From CBDBCU01 sp965243185 (lineage in GTDB: Bacteria; Chloroflexota; Dehalococcoidia; Lucifugimonadales; UBA3495): a DNA stretch of 64,000 nucleotides. The stretch lies in NCBI GenBank assembly GCA_965243185.1, contig OZ251531.1:1984001-2048000 (forward strand). Direction: 5' to 3'. Position numbers and translations under genes: made by a program. Of this stretch, positions 42,684 to 50,952 are shown piece by piece (within the stretch, counting starts at the first letter, position 1; each line of letters opens with the position of its first letter). The notes under the pieces were generated by a model that saw nothing but the letters and a program-made list of their open reading frames with translations, was not told the origin of the DNA and did no database searches.

Positions 42684-43751
42684 ATGAAAGAACGCGCTAC
42701 CCAACTGGCTGCCCAACTGCCGGAAAAAGACCTCGACGCCATCCTCATCTCCGGCGCCGAAAACCGCCGCTACCTCTCCGGGTTCACCGGCTCCGCCGGC
42801 TACCTGCTGATTACCCCGGAGCGCTCCGTGCTGTTCACCGACTCCCGCTACACCGAACAGGCCGCCCACCAGTCCCCCCATTTCCAGGTGGTGCAGACCA
42901 AACCCGGCTTGGACTGGCTGCTCGACACCCTCAAGGAAACCGGCGCCCAGCGGCTGGGCTTCGAGAGCGAAAATGTCACCGTCGCTTCCTACAACCGGGT
43001 ATTGGACGCCCTGAAAGCGGATGAAGCCCTCAGCGATTTGTCCCTAGTCAGCACCGCCGGCATCCCCGAGGAACTGCGGATTGTCAAAGACCCGGCCGAA
43101 CTGGCCCAACTGCAAAAAGCCATTGACGCCTCCGACGCCGCGATGGAAGCCGTCTGCCCCACCATCCAGGCCGGGATGACCGAAAAGGAAGTAGCCTGGC
43201 GGATGGAAACGGCGATGCGCGAGTTCGGCGCCGACTGCATCAGCTTTGACACCATCGTCGCCTCCGGCCCTAACGGGGCCATGGCGCATCATCACCCCGG
43301 CGACCGGGTTATCCAAGCCGGCGAGCCGATTGTCATTGATATGGGCGCGCAGGTCAACGGCTATTGCAGCGACATCACCCGCACCGTCGTCGTCGGCGAA
43401 CCGGACGAAATGTTTCACAAGATTTATGGCATCGTCCTGGCCGCCCAACTGACCGCCATCAACACCGTCCAACCCGGTATGACCGGCGAGGATTGCGACG
43501 GCATCTCCCGGGACATCATCAAGGAAGCCGGCTACGGCGACAACTTCGGCCACAGCCTCGGCCACGGCGTCGGCTTGGCGGTCCACGAACTGCCCCGGGT
43601 CAGCCCGGCCTCCAAAGACGAATTGCAGCCCGGAATGGTCTTTACCGTCGAACCCGGCATTTACCTGACCGGCTGGGGCGGCGTCCGCATCGAGGACATC
43701 GTAATTCTGAACGCGGATGGCGCTACCCCCCTGAGCAAAGCCGGCAAGTAG
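42684..43751 (+). CDS. M24 family Xaa-Pro peptidase
   Basis: The 355-residue enzyme has the creatinase N-terminal domain (ENRRYLSGFTGSAGYLLI) and the pita-bread catalytic domain: GAMAHHHPGDRVI, DMGAQVNGYCSDITRTVVVGEP (two metal Asp), GHSLGHGVGLAVHELP (His) and FTVEPGIYLTGWGGVRIED (two Glu). It cleaves the Xaa-Pro bond or acts as a prolidase. The adjacency aroQ-peptidase-like gene is common in Gram-positive bacteria, often with efp next, but efp is not seen here. Confidence 0.95.
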   Translation: MKERATQLAAQLPEKDLDAILISGAENRRYLSGFTGSAGYLLITPERSVLFTDSRYTEQAAHQSPHFQVVQTKPGLDWLLDTLKETGAQRLGFESENVTVASYNRVLDALKADEALSDLSLVSTAGIPEELRIVKDPAELAQLQKAIDASDAAMEAVCPTIQAGMTEKEVAWRMETAMREFGADCISFDTIVASGPNGAMAHHHPGDRVIQAGEPIVIDMGAQVNGYCSDITRTVVVGEPDEMFHKIYGIVLAAQLTAINTVQPGMTGEDCDGISRDIIKEAGYGDNFGHSLGHGVGLAVHELPRVSPASKDELQPGMVFTVEPGIYLTGWGGVRIEDIVILNADGATPLSKAGK

Positions 43752-43768
43752 CCGGCGGAGTAACCCCC

Positions 43769-44179
43769 ATGGCTGAACCGCCGCCCCGTTGCGCCGCCTG
43801 CGGCCGCGACTTTGACGCTGCGCCCTTTAACCCGGCGGCCATTCCGGTTGCCCTGAACCCCAACCCGGCCGAGCCGAAAAACTTCGTCGAGCGGGGTCTC
43901 CAGGAACACAACCGGCTGCTGGAAACCTTGACCGGCCAGTTAGCCGCCCTGTTGGCGCCGCCGGCCGCTACGGCGGCCGGCCCGGAACTGCGGGAACTGC
44001 TGGAAAGTTTGCAGCAAAACCTCCGCCCCCGGCACGGCTTGTGCATCGACGGCAACTGCGTCCTCTGCCGGGTGCAGGAGGAAGCCATCAAAGAACACGT
44101 AGTAGCCTATATCGATTGGAAAGTCCCCGGCACGGTGGATAAGTTGCAAGCGGTGCGGCAAGGGCCAGGTCTTGTATGA
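43769..44179 (+). CDS. Hypothetical protein with N-terminal CxxC and C-terminal Cys motif
   Basis: The 136-residue protein starts MAEPPPRCAACGRDF and carries CIDGNCVLCRVQEEA near residues 92-106, so it may bind zinc at two sites. The middle is a helical Leu-rich segment with an Ala/Pro linker. I do not recognise a family. It lies 17 bp after the peptidase gene and probably belongs to the same transcript. Confidence 0.7.
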   Translation: MAEPPPRCAACGRDFDAAPFNPAAIPVALNPNPAEPKNFVERGLQEHNRLLETLTGQLAALLAPPAATAAGPELRELLESLQQNLRPRHGLCIDGNCVLCRVQEEAIKEHVVAYIDWKVPGTVDKLQAVRQGPGLV

Positions 44180-44212
44180 CCGGGGGCAAAGGGGTAGTCA
44201 GCCGGGGAAAAC

Positions 44213-44596
44213 CTACCGCCGCGTCCAGTTGCGGGACACCGTCGCCAACTGACGGTCGAAAGTTATCAAGGGCAAATTCAGCTGCCGCGCTAAGTAAAGA
44301 TAGCTGGCGTCGTAGGTTGACAGCCCGGTCATCAGAGCCAAGTCAACCACTTGCGGGTAGTCCACATCCAGCCGCTCGATACGAAATTGCAGGAAATCCC
44401 GTAAGTCATCCAGGATAATCTGCGCCTGCTGTGGAGTTGCCGCGGCTTTGCGGCGGGCAATACTAGCCATTTCGTAGTTCACCAGGGTCGGCGCAACCAC
44501 ATCCTGACCAGTGATGAGCCGCTGCGCCTCCGCTTCGCGGCTTTCCCGGAAGTACGCCGCCGCAAAAACCGAGGCGTCCACTACCCTATCGGCCAT
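44213..44596 (-). CDS. PIN-domain toxin (VapC-like)
   Basis: The 127-residue RNase-like protein starts MADRVVDASVFAAAYFRES (first Asp), has LVNYEMASIARRKAA (Glu), and GLSTYDASYLYLARQLNLPLITFDRQL (Asp, Asp), a VapC pattern. Toxins of this kind cut tRNA or mRNA. It overlaps the upstream small gene by 11 bp, as in antitoxin-toxin operons. Confidence 0.88.
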   Translation of the reverse strand: MADRVVDASVFAAAYFRESREAEAQRLITGQDVVAPTLVNYEMASIARRKAAATPQQAQIILDDLRDFLQFRIERLDVDYPQVVDLALMTGLSTYDASYLYLARQLNLPLITFDRQLATVSRNWTRR

Positions 44597-44846
44597 CCCG
44601 CATCTCGCGAATCAGCGGAGTAGAATCGCCGCCCATAAAGGGACGCCGTTTCACCCGTTTCAGGGATTCCTCGGCCGAGAGCAGGCCCGGCTCCTGAGGA
44701 ACCCGTTTCACTCCCGGGGCGTCCCAGTTAGGCGGCTGGTCGGGGTAGGGCGCGGGGATGATGTAGGGGCCCGGCCCATCCAGGTCAAGCTCCGGTTCCA
44801 AATCCGGTGCCGTCCGGTGGTTGGGTTCGCGCTTTTCGTCGGTCAT
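44586..44846 (-). CDS. Putative antitoxin partner of VapC-like protein
   Basis: The 86-residue protein (MTDEKREPNHRTAPDLEPELD) is Pro- and Asp-rich, with a tail GGDSTPLIREMRDGR resembling the toxin-binding end of antitoxins. No DNA-binding motif is obvious. ATG at 44846. Assignment rests mainly on the 11-bp overlap with the PIN gene. Confidence 0.6.
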   Translation of the reverse strand: MTDEKREPNHRTAPDLEPELDLDGPGPYIIPAPYPDQPPNWDAPGVKRVPQEPGLLSAEESLKRVKRRPFMGGDSTPLIREMRDGR

Positions 44847-44971
44847 TGCTTTTCCTCCCGGCGGGAATTGGTACGCAACGATTATTATAACCGTATAGGG
44901 ACGTTTCTGCTGCGCCGGGATATGGCACTTTTTGCCCGTACTTGGGCTTGTTCCCTTGAGGGAGCCAAGCA

Positions 44972-45964
44972 TTAACCGCGCGGCCAATTTTCTTGACCGG
45001 CGACATTGCCATCCGCAGCCGGCAGGGATGGACGGTCGTTATCCTCAGCCGCCCCCACCATAAACGGGGAAATATACGGTTCCCCGGCATCAGCAGCTAC
45101 GGCGGCCCCCATTGCGGTGATAGCTACCTCAATCTGGTCATCCTCCGGCTGGCGCGTGGTCAGCCGTTGCAGCCACAAGCCGGGGATGGCCAGTAGCCGG
45201 GCGATAAGCCAAGTAGGATGTACCCCGCTGAAACGGATGATTTCGTAGCTGACGGCGGCCACTACCGGCAGCAGGATTATGCGCGACAGGATGCGCCATT
45301 CCAAGTCCGGCCGTCCCAGAAAGGCAAAGACGACCACCGACACCAATACCACCGTCAGCAGAAAGGCGGTGCCGCAGCGGGGATGCGGCGTGCCGAACTT
45401 GCGGACATTAGCCACCGTCAAAGGCAAGCCGGCTTCGTAAGCGTGTACCGCCATGTGTTCCGCCCCGTGATAGGCGAATACCCGTCGAATATCCTTGAGC
45501 CGCCCGATGCCGCCGATATAACCCACCAGAATCAGCAAGCGCAACAGTCCCTCAATCAAATTGCTCACCAAATCGGAGCCGATAAAGGGGTCAATCAACC
45601 GCACCAGCAATAGCGGCAGGACAAAGAATATCCCGATGCCCAAAACCAGGGACACGCCCAGGGTCAGCGCCAAAGCCCAGCCGGAGACTTCGCCGTCCCC
45701 ACCCTCCGGAGTCTCCGCCGCCAGGGACGCTGAGCGGTTCAACGCCTTGACGCCCAGCAGCAAGGTTTCGACCAGAGTCAAAACGCCGCGCAGCAACGGG
45801 ATGCGGCGGATGGCTCCGGTAAAGGCGGTGTTCAGCGGTTCGTTATAGTGGTAAATGCTGCCATCGGGCCGCCGCACCGCCAAACTGAAAAAGCTGCGGC
45901 CGCGAATCATCACGCCCTCAATAACGGCCTGCCCGCCGTAGGTGTGCCGGGGTTGCTGTGCCAA
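44972..45964 (-). CDS. DUF1385 (YqhQ-like) membrane protein
   Basis: The protein has the DUF1385 opening YGGQAVIEGVMIRGRSFFSLAVRRPDG. Several membrane segments follow (ALALTLGVSLVLGIGIFFVLPLLLV and others) and the family motif YHGAEHMAVHAYEAG, with AFLLTVVLVSVVVFAF after it. Function is unknown, though the family is widespread in Gram-positive bacteria and Chloroflexota, often near prfA or rpmE. Start TTG at 45964 follows AGAGGGG; an ATG at 45988 lies inside a palindromic repeat and lacks a site. About 330 residues. Confidence 0.9.
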   Translation of the reverse strand: MAQQPRHTYGGQAVIEGVMIRGRSFFSLAVRRPDGSIYHYNEPLNTAFTGAIRRIPLLRGVLTLVETLLLGVKALNRSASLAAETPEGGDGEVSGWALALTLGVSLVLGIGIFFVLPLLLVRLIDPFIGSDLVSNLIEGLLRLLILVGYIGGIGRLKDIRRVFAYHGAEHMAVHAYEAGLPLTVANVRKFGTPHPRCGTAFLLTVVLVSVVVFAFLGRPDLEWRILSRIILLPVVAAVSYEIIRFSGVHPTWLIARLLAIPGLWLQRLTTRQPEDDQIEVAITAMGAAVAADAGEPYISPFMVGAAEDNDRPSLPAADGNVAGQENWPRG

Positions 45965-45981
45965 TGGTGTGTCCCCTCTTA

Positions 45982-46010
45982 CCGTCATTCCCACGAAAGT
46001 GGGAATCCAG
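45982..46010. repeat. Palindromic repeat, single copy
   Basis: CCGTCATTCCCACGAAAGTGGGAATCCAG, a full member of the dispersed family, facing the copy at 46055. Confidence 0.85.
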
Positions 46011-46054
46011 AAGTAGCTATTATCGAGGAAAGTACATTATCCGCTCGGGTTTTA

Positions 46055-46083
46055 CTGGATTCCCGTTTTCACGGGAATGACGG
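46055..46083. repeat. Palindromic repeat, single copy (inverted)
   Basis: CTGGATTCCCGTTTTCACGGGAATGACGG, oriented opposite to the copy at 45982, giving a head-to-head pair between the DUF1385 gene and rpmE. Confidence 0.85.
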
Positions 46084-46092
46084 TAATTTGCA

Positions 46093-46126
46093 TAAAAAGA
46101 AACCGAGGGTCAAAAACGGCCCTCGA
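46093..46126 (-). terminator. Rho-independent terminator after rpmE
   Basis: On the minus strand CGAGGG pairs with CCCTCG around a CCGTTTTTGA loop and is followed by GTTTCTTTTTATG. It ends the rplU-rpmA-rpmE run. Confidence 0.8.
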
Positions 46127-46160
46127 CTTCTTACCGGTCAACTAATCCCGGCGCGCCCGG

Positions 46161-46361
46161 CTACTGGAGGTTATAGCGCCGCCGCAGCCGCTCAATGCGG
46201 CCTTGGGTGTCCACGATACGCTGCTCCCCAGTGTAAAAGGGATGGCACTTGCTGCACACTTCCACCCGCAGGGCCGGCTTGGTGGCCCCGGTCTGAAAGG
46301 TATGGCCGCAGGAGCAGGTTACCGTGGCGTTGTAGAACTGGGGGTGAATGTCGGTTTTCAT
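46161..46361 (-). CDS. rpmE: Ribosomal protein bL31
   Basis: The 66-residue protein begins MKTDIHPQFYNATVTCSCGHTFQTGA and has two Cys pairs (CSCG; VCSKCHPFYTGEQ), the zinc-binding form of bL31. It is 3 bp after rpmA, so it is cotranscribed, a Gram-positive-style arrangement less usual than rpmE alone. Confidence 0.97.
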   Translation of the reverse strand: MKTDIHPQFYNATVTCSCGHTFQTGATKPALRVEVCSKCHPFYTGEQRIVDTQGRIERLRRRYNLQ

Positions 46362-46364
46362 CGG

Positions 46365-46625
46365 CTAGACCTCGACCGGGTACACGCTGACCTGGCGGCG
46401 GCCCTTGGCGGCCCACTCGAACTTGACCTTGCCGTCGGTCTTGGCGTAGATGGTATAGTCCCGGCCCAAGCCCACATTGTTGCCCGGGCGGATGCGGGTG
46501 CCGCGCTGTCGGATGATGATGTTGCCGGCGATGACCTGCTCGCCGCCGTACTTTTTCACGCCCAGCCGTTTGGCGTTGCTGTCGCGGCCGTTGTTGGTGC
46601 TGCCGCCGGCTTTCTTGTGCGCCAT
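46365..46625 (-). CDS. rpmA: Ribosomal protein bL27
   Basis: The 86-residue protein has MAHKKAGGSTNNGRDSNAKRLGVKKYGGE and the ending GRRQVSVYPVEV, the classical bL27. The N-terminus lacks a Firmicutes-style cleaved extension. It follows rplU by 7 bp. Confidence 0.97.
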   Translation of the reverse strand: MAHKKAGGSTNNGRDSNAKRLGVKKYGGEQVIAGNIIIRQRGTRIRPGNNVGLGRDYTIYAKTDGKVKFEWAAKGRRQVSVYPVEV

Positions 46626-46632
46626 AGTGGGA

Positions 46633-46956
46633 TTAACCTCCGGCCCGGATGTCCTGGATGACCAGGCGGGTATAGTTCTGGCGGTGGCCGCGCTTGCGGC
46701 GGTAGCGGGTTTTGGCCTTATACTTAAAGACCATCAGTTTCTTGTCCTTGTAGTGGGACTGCACCTGCGCTACCACCTTGGCCCCGGCCACGACCGGAGC
46801 GCCGAAAGTGACCTCGCCGCCGTCAGACAGAGCCAGAACTTCGTCGAACTCTGCCGCATCGCCTACGGCCAACGGCAAAAGTTCCACATCCAGCACATCG
46901 CCGGTCTTGACGCGGTACTGCTTGCCGCCGGTCTTGAAAATCGCGTAATCCATCAT
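46633..46956 (-). CDS. rplU: Ribosomal protein bL21
   Basis: The 107-residue protein has the family start YAIFKTGGKQYRV and the ending KTRYRRKRGHRQNYTRLVI. It is first in the rplU-rpmA-rpmE operon. The ATG pair MM leaves the exact start open by one codon. Confidence 0.96.
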   Translation of the reverse strand: MMDYAIFKTGGKQYRVKTGDVLDVELLPLAVGDAAEFDEVLALSDGGEVTFGAPVVAGAKVVAQVQSHYKDKKLMVFKYKAKTRYRRKRGHRQNYTRLVIQDIRAGG

Positions 46957-47063
46957 AAATCAAACCTCGGCTGGCTATTGTAAGGGAAAGGAAAGCCGGT
47001 GTCAATGGGGGAATTGGGGGGATTTTTTGTTTGGGAGTGGGGGAAGCAAGTAAGCACTCCCAG

Positions 47064-47096
47064 CAAAAGCGGGCTGTTGGTTGAAAACAGCCCGCT
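47064..47096 (-). terminator. Terminator on the minus strand
   Basis: An 11-bp stem (AGCGGGCTGTT/AACAGCCCGCT) is followed on the minus strand by TTTTGCTGGG. It lies just after the small basic protein gene. Confidence 0.75.
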
Positions 47097-47118
47097 GAGT
47101 AGTGAACGGCGCGCAGGA

Positions 47119-47304
47119 CTAACCCCGGCTCCGGTTGCCCCTCAACCGGGCCTTTTTAGCCTCTTCGTTGGCTTTGCGGACAGCTTGGCGGGCGGCGGAG
47201 GTCATCTCTTTGGTGACCCGGTTGGGACGGCCAAACCTGGATAAGCCGCCCGGCTTCCTATCTTTTCCGCTACTGCTCGCAAGTCGCCGCTGATTCGATT
47301 CCAC
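47119..47304 (-). CDS. Small basic protein, 61 aa
   Basis: The product is rich in Lys and Arg (SRFGRPNRVTKEMTSAARQAVRKANEEAKKARLRGNRSRG). The GTG start is preceded by GGGAGG at five bases, a strong ribosome-binding site, which supports it as real despite a 35-bp overlap with the upstream protease-like gene. The function is unknown; nucleic-acid binding is plausible. Confidence 0.6.
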   Translation of the reverse strand: MESNQRRLASSSGKDRKPGGLSRFGRPNRVTKEMTSAARQAVRKANEEAKKARLRGNRSRG

Positions 47305-48193
47305 TTTGTCCTCCCTTTGCCGCTATTGCATCGTTTCCGGTTTCAGTCCGGTCTTCGTAGTCTGGCAAGGCAATTTCTACAAGCGGCTCGTGCTCCTCAA
47401 CAACACTGAGACACAGGCGTTCCCGGAAAGAGTCTAACGGTTCTACATTGCTCAGACCGATTGAGGTGGCTTCCTCAATGTCTATTATATAGCTATGGTC
47501 GGGATATTCCCACACCAGCCAACGGACAATGAATTCCGACGTATTTTCGTCGTGGAGACTCCACCTACGCATCGTCTCTTTAGCGTACTCTTCACTGATA
47601 GCCAAATCCCTCGCTGCCTCGCCCAGTTCTCGGTAATTCACCGAGCTGTAAAGGGGCTCTGCTATTGGAGACAGCAAACCTGAAACGTGGTCCAAAGCGT
47701 GAGCCACGTCCATACGCGCGTTACGCCTCAAGACGAGTATCAGCGTGTCAAGAGTCTCTATGTAATAGTTCCTCAAAAACTCCAATCCCTTGACTATCTC
47801 CAAGGGAGACCTGCGTCCAGAGCCACCGGCAACGTCAATGACCTGGGGATCTAATGGTCCCAACTCACCAAATTGCCCAAACAAAATCCTGTCAGCAGAC
47901 AACGCGATCAGCGTAGCCGCGCTTTTGGCTCGGTGCGGGACAAGCACATCTAACCTTTCACAATGGCTCCTAACCGCCTTCGCAATCAGAAACGCGTCCT
48001 CAATGGAACCACCAGAGGAGTTCAGCACAAGGGACAAGGATTCTTGCCGGTCGAGATTGGCGAGCGAAGACCGAACGTTTTGGAGGCAGTTATGCGTGAT
48101 ATCGGAGTTCAACACCAGCACAGCGTTACCCGTCACGTTGGCGAGTTTCGTCAATCGTTCCTGAACAGGGTTGTCTTGCTCCGGAGATGTCAT
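47270..48193 (-). CDS. SDH-type Clp-fold serine proteinase family protein
   Basis: The 307-residue protein has the ClpP/SppA-like crotonase-fold: AVLVLNSDITHNCLQN, then LVLNSSGGSIEDAFLIAKAVRSH with a Gly-Gly-Ser, and VPHRAKSAATLIALSADRILFGQFGELGPLDPQ, where the Ser of KSAAT would be the nucleophile. Related proteins are called SDH family Clp-fold serine proteinases and occur in defence-type loci. The codon use is far less GC-biased than in neighbours, a sign of transfer. ATG at 48193 (MTSPEQDN) was chosen over an upstream start. Confidence 0.82.
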   Translation of the reverse strand: MTSPEQDNPVQERLTKLANVTGNAVLVLNSDITHNCLQNVRSSLANLDRQESLSLVLNSSGGSIEDAFLIAKAVRSHCERLDVLVPHRAKSAATLIALSADRILFGQFGELGPLDPQVIDVAGGSGRRSPLEIVKGLEFLRNYYIETLDTLILVLRRNARMDVAHALDHVSGLLSPIAEPLYSSVNYRELGEAARDLAISEEYAKETMRRWSLHDENTSEFIVRWLVWEYPDHSYIIDIEEATSIGLSNVEPLDSFRERLCLSVVEEHEPLVEIALPDYEDRTETGNDAIAAKGGQSGIESAATCEQ

Positions 48194-48285
48194 ACTTTCC
48201 CTCGAGCCCATCCAGATGGATTGTCCCTACTATAGCCTGCAGCGCCTTATCCTGTCAACCCCCCGGCGTCAATCTGCTTTCCCAA

Positions 48286-49095
48286 TTACCCCCACAACTC
48301 CGCCACATCGCCCACTCGCATAAACTCCACATCCGCGTGGCTGCGGATGTATTTAATTAGCCGTTCCAGCATCAGCAGCCGGCCGGGGCGGCCGATATAT
48401 TGCGGGTGCATCGTCAGATGGAACGACCGGCCGTAGCGATACAAGCCGTCAAACTCCGCCGACCAAGTTTGATACACCTCCTCCGGACTCCGCATCGGCC
48501 CCAACCGGTTGGCGGATGGCGCATAGACAAAGTTGGGCGCATCATCCAGAACCCAATGGATTGGCACTTCGACCAATCGTTTGCTCGGCTCCTCGCCCCG
48601 CAGCGTATAGGGCGCGTCATCCCCCATCAAACTGCTGTCGTAGCGAAAGCCGTACTCCGCCAGCAAATCCAGCGAAACCTCGCTTAACTCCCAGCTGGGC
48701 GACCGGTAGCCCCGTGGCGCAACGCCGGTCAAGTCGGTCAGGATGGATAAACCCTTTTCCAGAACCTCCCGCTCCGCGGCGGCGGTCATTGACGCCGGCG
48801 GCTCGTGCATATAGCCGTGATGCCCCACCTCATGCCCCCGCCGGACAATCTCCCGCGTCAAGTCAGGATGGGTTTCCGCCACATAGCCCGGCACATAAAA
48901 ACTGCCCTTAATGCCGTAGCCGTCCAGCAAATCCAGAATCCGCGGCATTGCCACGCTGGGCCCATATTCCGCCATCGACAGCAGGCTGGGCAGCTTGGCA
49001 AAATCCGGATTGCGCCGCAGCCACGACGAAACCCCGTCCACATCAAAAGTCAGCATCGCCACGCACTGGGTATTGCCGGGCCAGATGCCGGACAT
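48286..49095 (-). CDS. Polysaccharide deacetylase family protein
   Basis: The 269-residue NodB-fold enzyme has VAMLTFDVDGVSSW (NodB motif 1, with D), EVGHHGYMHEPPASM (metal His pair) and YRSPSWELSE. A C-terminal MHPQYIGRPGRL segment matches the peptidoglycan- or chitin-type deacetylase subfamily with allantoinase-like features. It removes acetyl groups from polymers or similar amides. Start ATG 49095. Confidence 0.9.
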   Translation of the reverse strand: MSGIWPGNTQCVAMLTFDVDGVSSWLRRNPDFAKLPSLLSMAEYGPSVAMPRILDLLDGYGIKGSFYVPGYVAETHPDLTREIVRRGHEVGHHGYMHEPPASMTAAAEREVLEKGLSILTDLTGVAPRGYRSPSWELSEVSLDLLAEYGFRYDSSLMGDDAPYTLRGEEPSKRLVEVPIHWVLDDAPNFVYAPSANRLGPMRSPEEVYQTWSAEFDGLYRYGRSFHLTMHPQYIGRPGRLLMLERLIKYIRSHADVEFMRVGDVAELWG

Positions 49096-49100
49096 AGTTG

Positions 49101-49544
49101 TTACCCCCGTTCTTGCAACTTGTAGGGTTCCAGAGCTTCCCTCAGTTGGGGATTCAAACTGGTTGACGAGTAGTGGTGTCCCCTTTTCCAGGATGACGTG
49201 TTTAGCCAGTTGGTGTGCTGACCGATATGCTCGACCAGTTCATCGTGCGGCACCAAGTACCATACGCCTTCGCCGAAAGGAAAGGCGATATGTAAATCCT
49301 TCTCCTTCCCCCGATACTTCTCGTCGATGGTAACCCGGCTCTTGAGCTGCACTTTCAGGGTCGGGTCGCCGTCCTTGTGGTAAGCCAGAAAATCAGCCCC
49401 CAGCCAATCATCCTGCAACTTAATGCAGTTAAAGCCGTAGTCGGCAAGGACGGCGGCGACTTTCTGGAAGTTGTAAATCTCCTTTTGCTTGGGGTTAAGT
49501 CCTTCGGCCCCAATCCACCTTAGCGGAAAATGTCCGGTTGCCAT
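49101..49544 (-). CDS. Hypothetical protein, PD-(D/E)XK-like nuclease fold
   Basis: The 147-residue protein shows DDWLGADFLAYHKDGDPTLKVQLKSRVTIDEKY, which looks like the D ... QxK core of PD-(D/E)XK nucleases such as intron-associated or Holliday-type enzymes. A helix before it (YNFQKVAAVLADYGFNCI) is typical of the fold. ATG at 49544 follows GGGAGGTG. It lies just upstream of the deacetylase gene, 5 bp apart. Confidence 0.65.
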   Translation of the reverse strand: MATGHFPLRWIGAEGLNPKQKEIYNFQKVAAVLADYGFNCIKLQDDWLGADFLAYHKDGDPTLKVQLKSRVTIDEKYRGKEKDLHIAFPFGEGVWYLVPHDELVEHIGQHTNWLNTSSWKRGHHYSSTSLNPQLREALEPYKLQERG

Positions 49545-49562
49545 AGGTTTCACCTCCCGATT

Positions 49563-50018
49563 TTACCATGCTCCCGGGCCGGTTTCCCGATGCGCCCCTG
49601 ATTTCAGCCACGCCAGTTGCCGGCCAATCCCTAATCCCGCCATCGGCGCGCTTACGGCAATGCCTCGACTTTGCAACGACAACGCCAGATGTTCCCGATA
49701 GCGTTGGCCGGCCAGAAAAACCACCGACTCCACCCCGTCCAAATGCGGCTCCAGTTGCTTGATGGTGGCGGCGGCCCAAGCCCGCCTTTCCGCCGCCGGC
49801 ATCGTGTTAAGCGTCTTTTCGTAGGGCGTTATGACCGCCGCCGGGTGAACCAATCCGTACTTGGCTGACAAAATAAGCCAAGGCTGTCCGGTCTGCTCCA
49901 CCCAAGCCCGGGCTTTGCAAAACCAATCCGATTGATACAGGTCTTTAGCCGGGGCCGGCGCATCATCTTTCCGACTGACGCAAGATACCAAATAAAGGTC
50001 AGCGGTGTAGATGGACAT
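49563..50018 (-). CDS. DUF6884 domain protein
   Basis: The 151-residue protein has the DUF6884 signature LYLVSCVSRKDDAPAPAKDLYQSDWFCKARAWVE, PWLILSAKYGLVHPAAVITPYEKTL and VVFLAGQRYREHL. The family is often in DNA-modification or prophage neighbourhoods; its function is not established. ATG 50018 with a weak site. It ends 18 bp before the start of the nuclease-like gene downstream. Confidence 0.85.
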   Translation of the reverse strand: MSIYTADLYLVSCVSRKDDAPAPAKDLYQSDWFCKARAWVEQTGQPWLILSAKYGLVHPAAVITPYEKTLNTMPAAERRAWAAATIKQLEPHLDGVESVVFLAGQRYREHLALSLQSRGIAVSAPMAGLGIGRQLAWLKSGAHRETGPGAW

Positions 50019-50118
50019 ATTGCCTTGCCCCCGGTTAATTCTCCTCAACTCCGCTTGCCGGCCTCGCTTGACTTGCCGCTTATCATAAAGCCTCCGCCCA
50101 CCCGCCGGCAAGCCGACA

Positions 50119-50808
50119 TCACGGCAAATTACTGCTGTCCAGCCGCAGCAGCGCATCCTGCCATACTTCCGGCCCTTGGGCGTACACCTCCGGAAACCGG
50201 TCGGCTAACCCCACCATTTCCGCCATATCCGGGTTAATCCAGCGGATTAGAGCCAATATCTCCCGATGATACTCATCCAAGTTATCCCAGTACCAAATCG
50301 GTTCATAGTGAAAGACCCGATTTCGCAGCTGGCGGGTCCGCCACAGTCGTTGAAAGATGCGCCGCTGAGTGCGTAGTTCGCGGGGTATATACGGAAAAAC
50401 GGCGCGCAGCATTTGCGGCCAAAAGATTCCTTCGTAGCGATGATGGAAAAGTCCCGCCCAGAAGCCAAAGTTAAGTTCCGACATTAGATTGTCGAGGCCG
50501 GTGTCCTTGTTGCGGTTTTGCAGATTCTCCCGGGCGGCGTTCAGATACCGTTTTTCCGGATCGACCAGAACGGAATCCATCCAGCCGGCACTTCCGAATT
50601 TTTCGGAGGCGGCTTTATGGATGCTGTTGCGTAGAGTCACTTCCACTCCCTGCAATACCGGATACAAGCTCTCGCTCAGCAAGGTATTCCAAAGATAGCA
50701 AGCCAAGCTGCTTTGGGCGTCCTTGTCGCCGGCTTGTTCCAAGTAACGCTCGAAGCGCGGTTCGGAAATTGCGCCAAGCAATGAATTGACCATAGGCTCC
50801 GGCATCAT
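50119..50808 (-). CDS. Abi-like HEPN-domain protein
   Basis: The 229-residue helical protein has the Abi/HEPN pattern: SLACYLWNTLLSESLYPVLQGVEVTLRNSIHKA near the N-terminal half and RQLRNRVFHYEPIWY, in which RNxxxH is the RNase active-site motif of HEPN proteins. It may be an abortive-infection RNase. The start could be either of two adjacent ATG codons. It stands 100 bp from DUF6884 and is possibly cotranscribed. Confidence 0.78.
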   Translation of the reverse strand: MMPEPMVNSLLGAISEPRFERYLEQAGDKDAQSSLACYLWNTLLSESLYPVLQGVEVTLRNSIHKAASEKFGSAGWMDSVLVDPEKRYLNAARENLQNRNKDTGLDNLMSELNFGFWAGLFHHRYEGIFWPQMLRAVFPYIPRELRTQRRIFQRLWRTRQLRNRVFHYEPIWYWDNLDEYHREILALIRWINPDMAEMVGLADRFPEVYAQGPEVWQDALLRLDSSNLP

Positions 50809-50852
50809 ATTGACAACCCTCCGCGCGACTTACGCCAAGTTCAGTTGAACTA

Positions 50853-50881
50853 TTGACAAACGGGGACATTGGTGATACTAT
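50853..50881 (+). promoter_or_regulatory. Plus-strand promoter upstream of a short hairpin RNA candidate
   Basis: TTGACA (50853-50858), 17 bp, TACTAT (50876-50881) point rightward into about 60 nt able to form ACCCCGG/CCGGGGT with an inner TACCG/CGGTA stem, then ATTTTG. No gene in this direction is seen; the next gene, serS, is on the other strand. Confidence 0.5.
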
Positions 50882-50952
50882 CATAAACCATAGACCCCGG
50901 GTCGTCCTCTTACCGCTGGTCCGGTAATGGCGCCGGGGTAACATTTTGCCCC

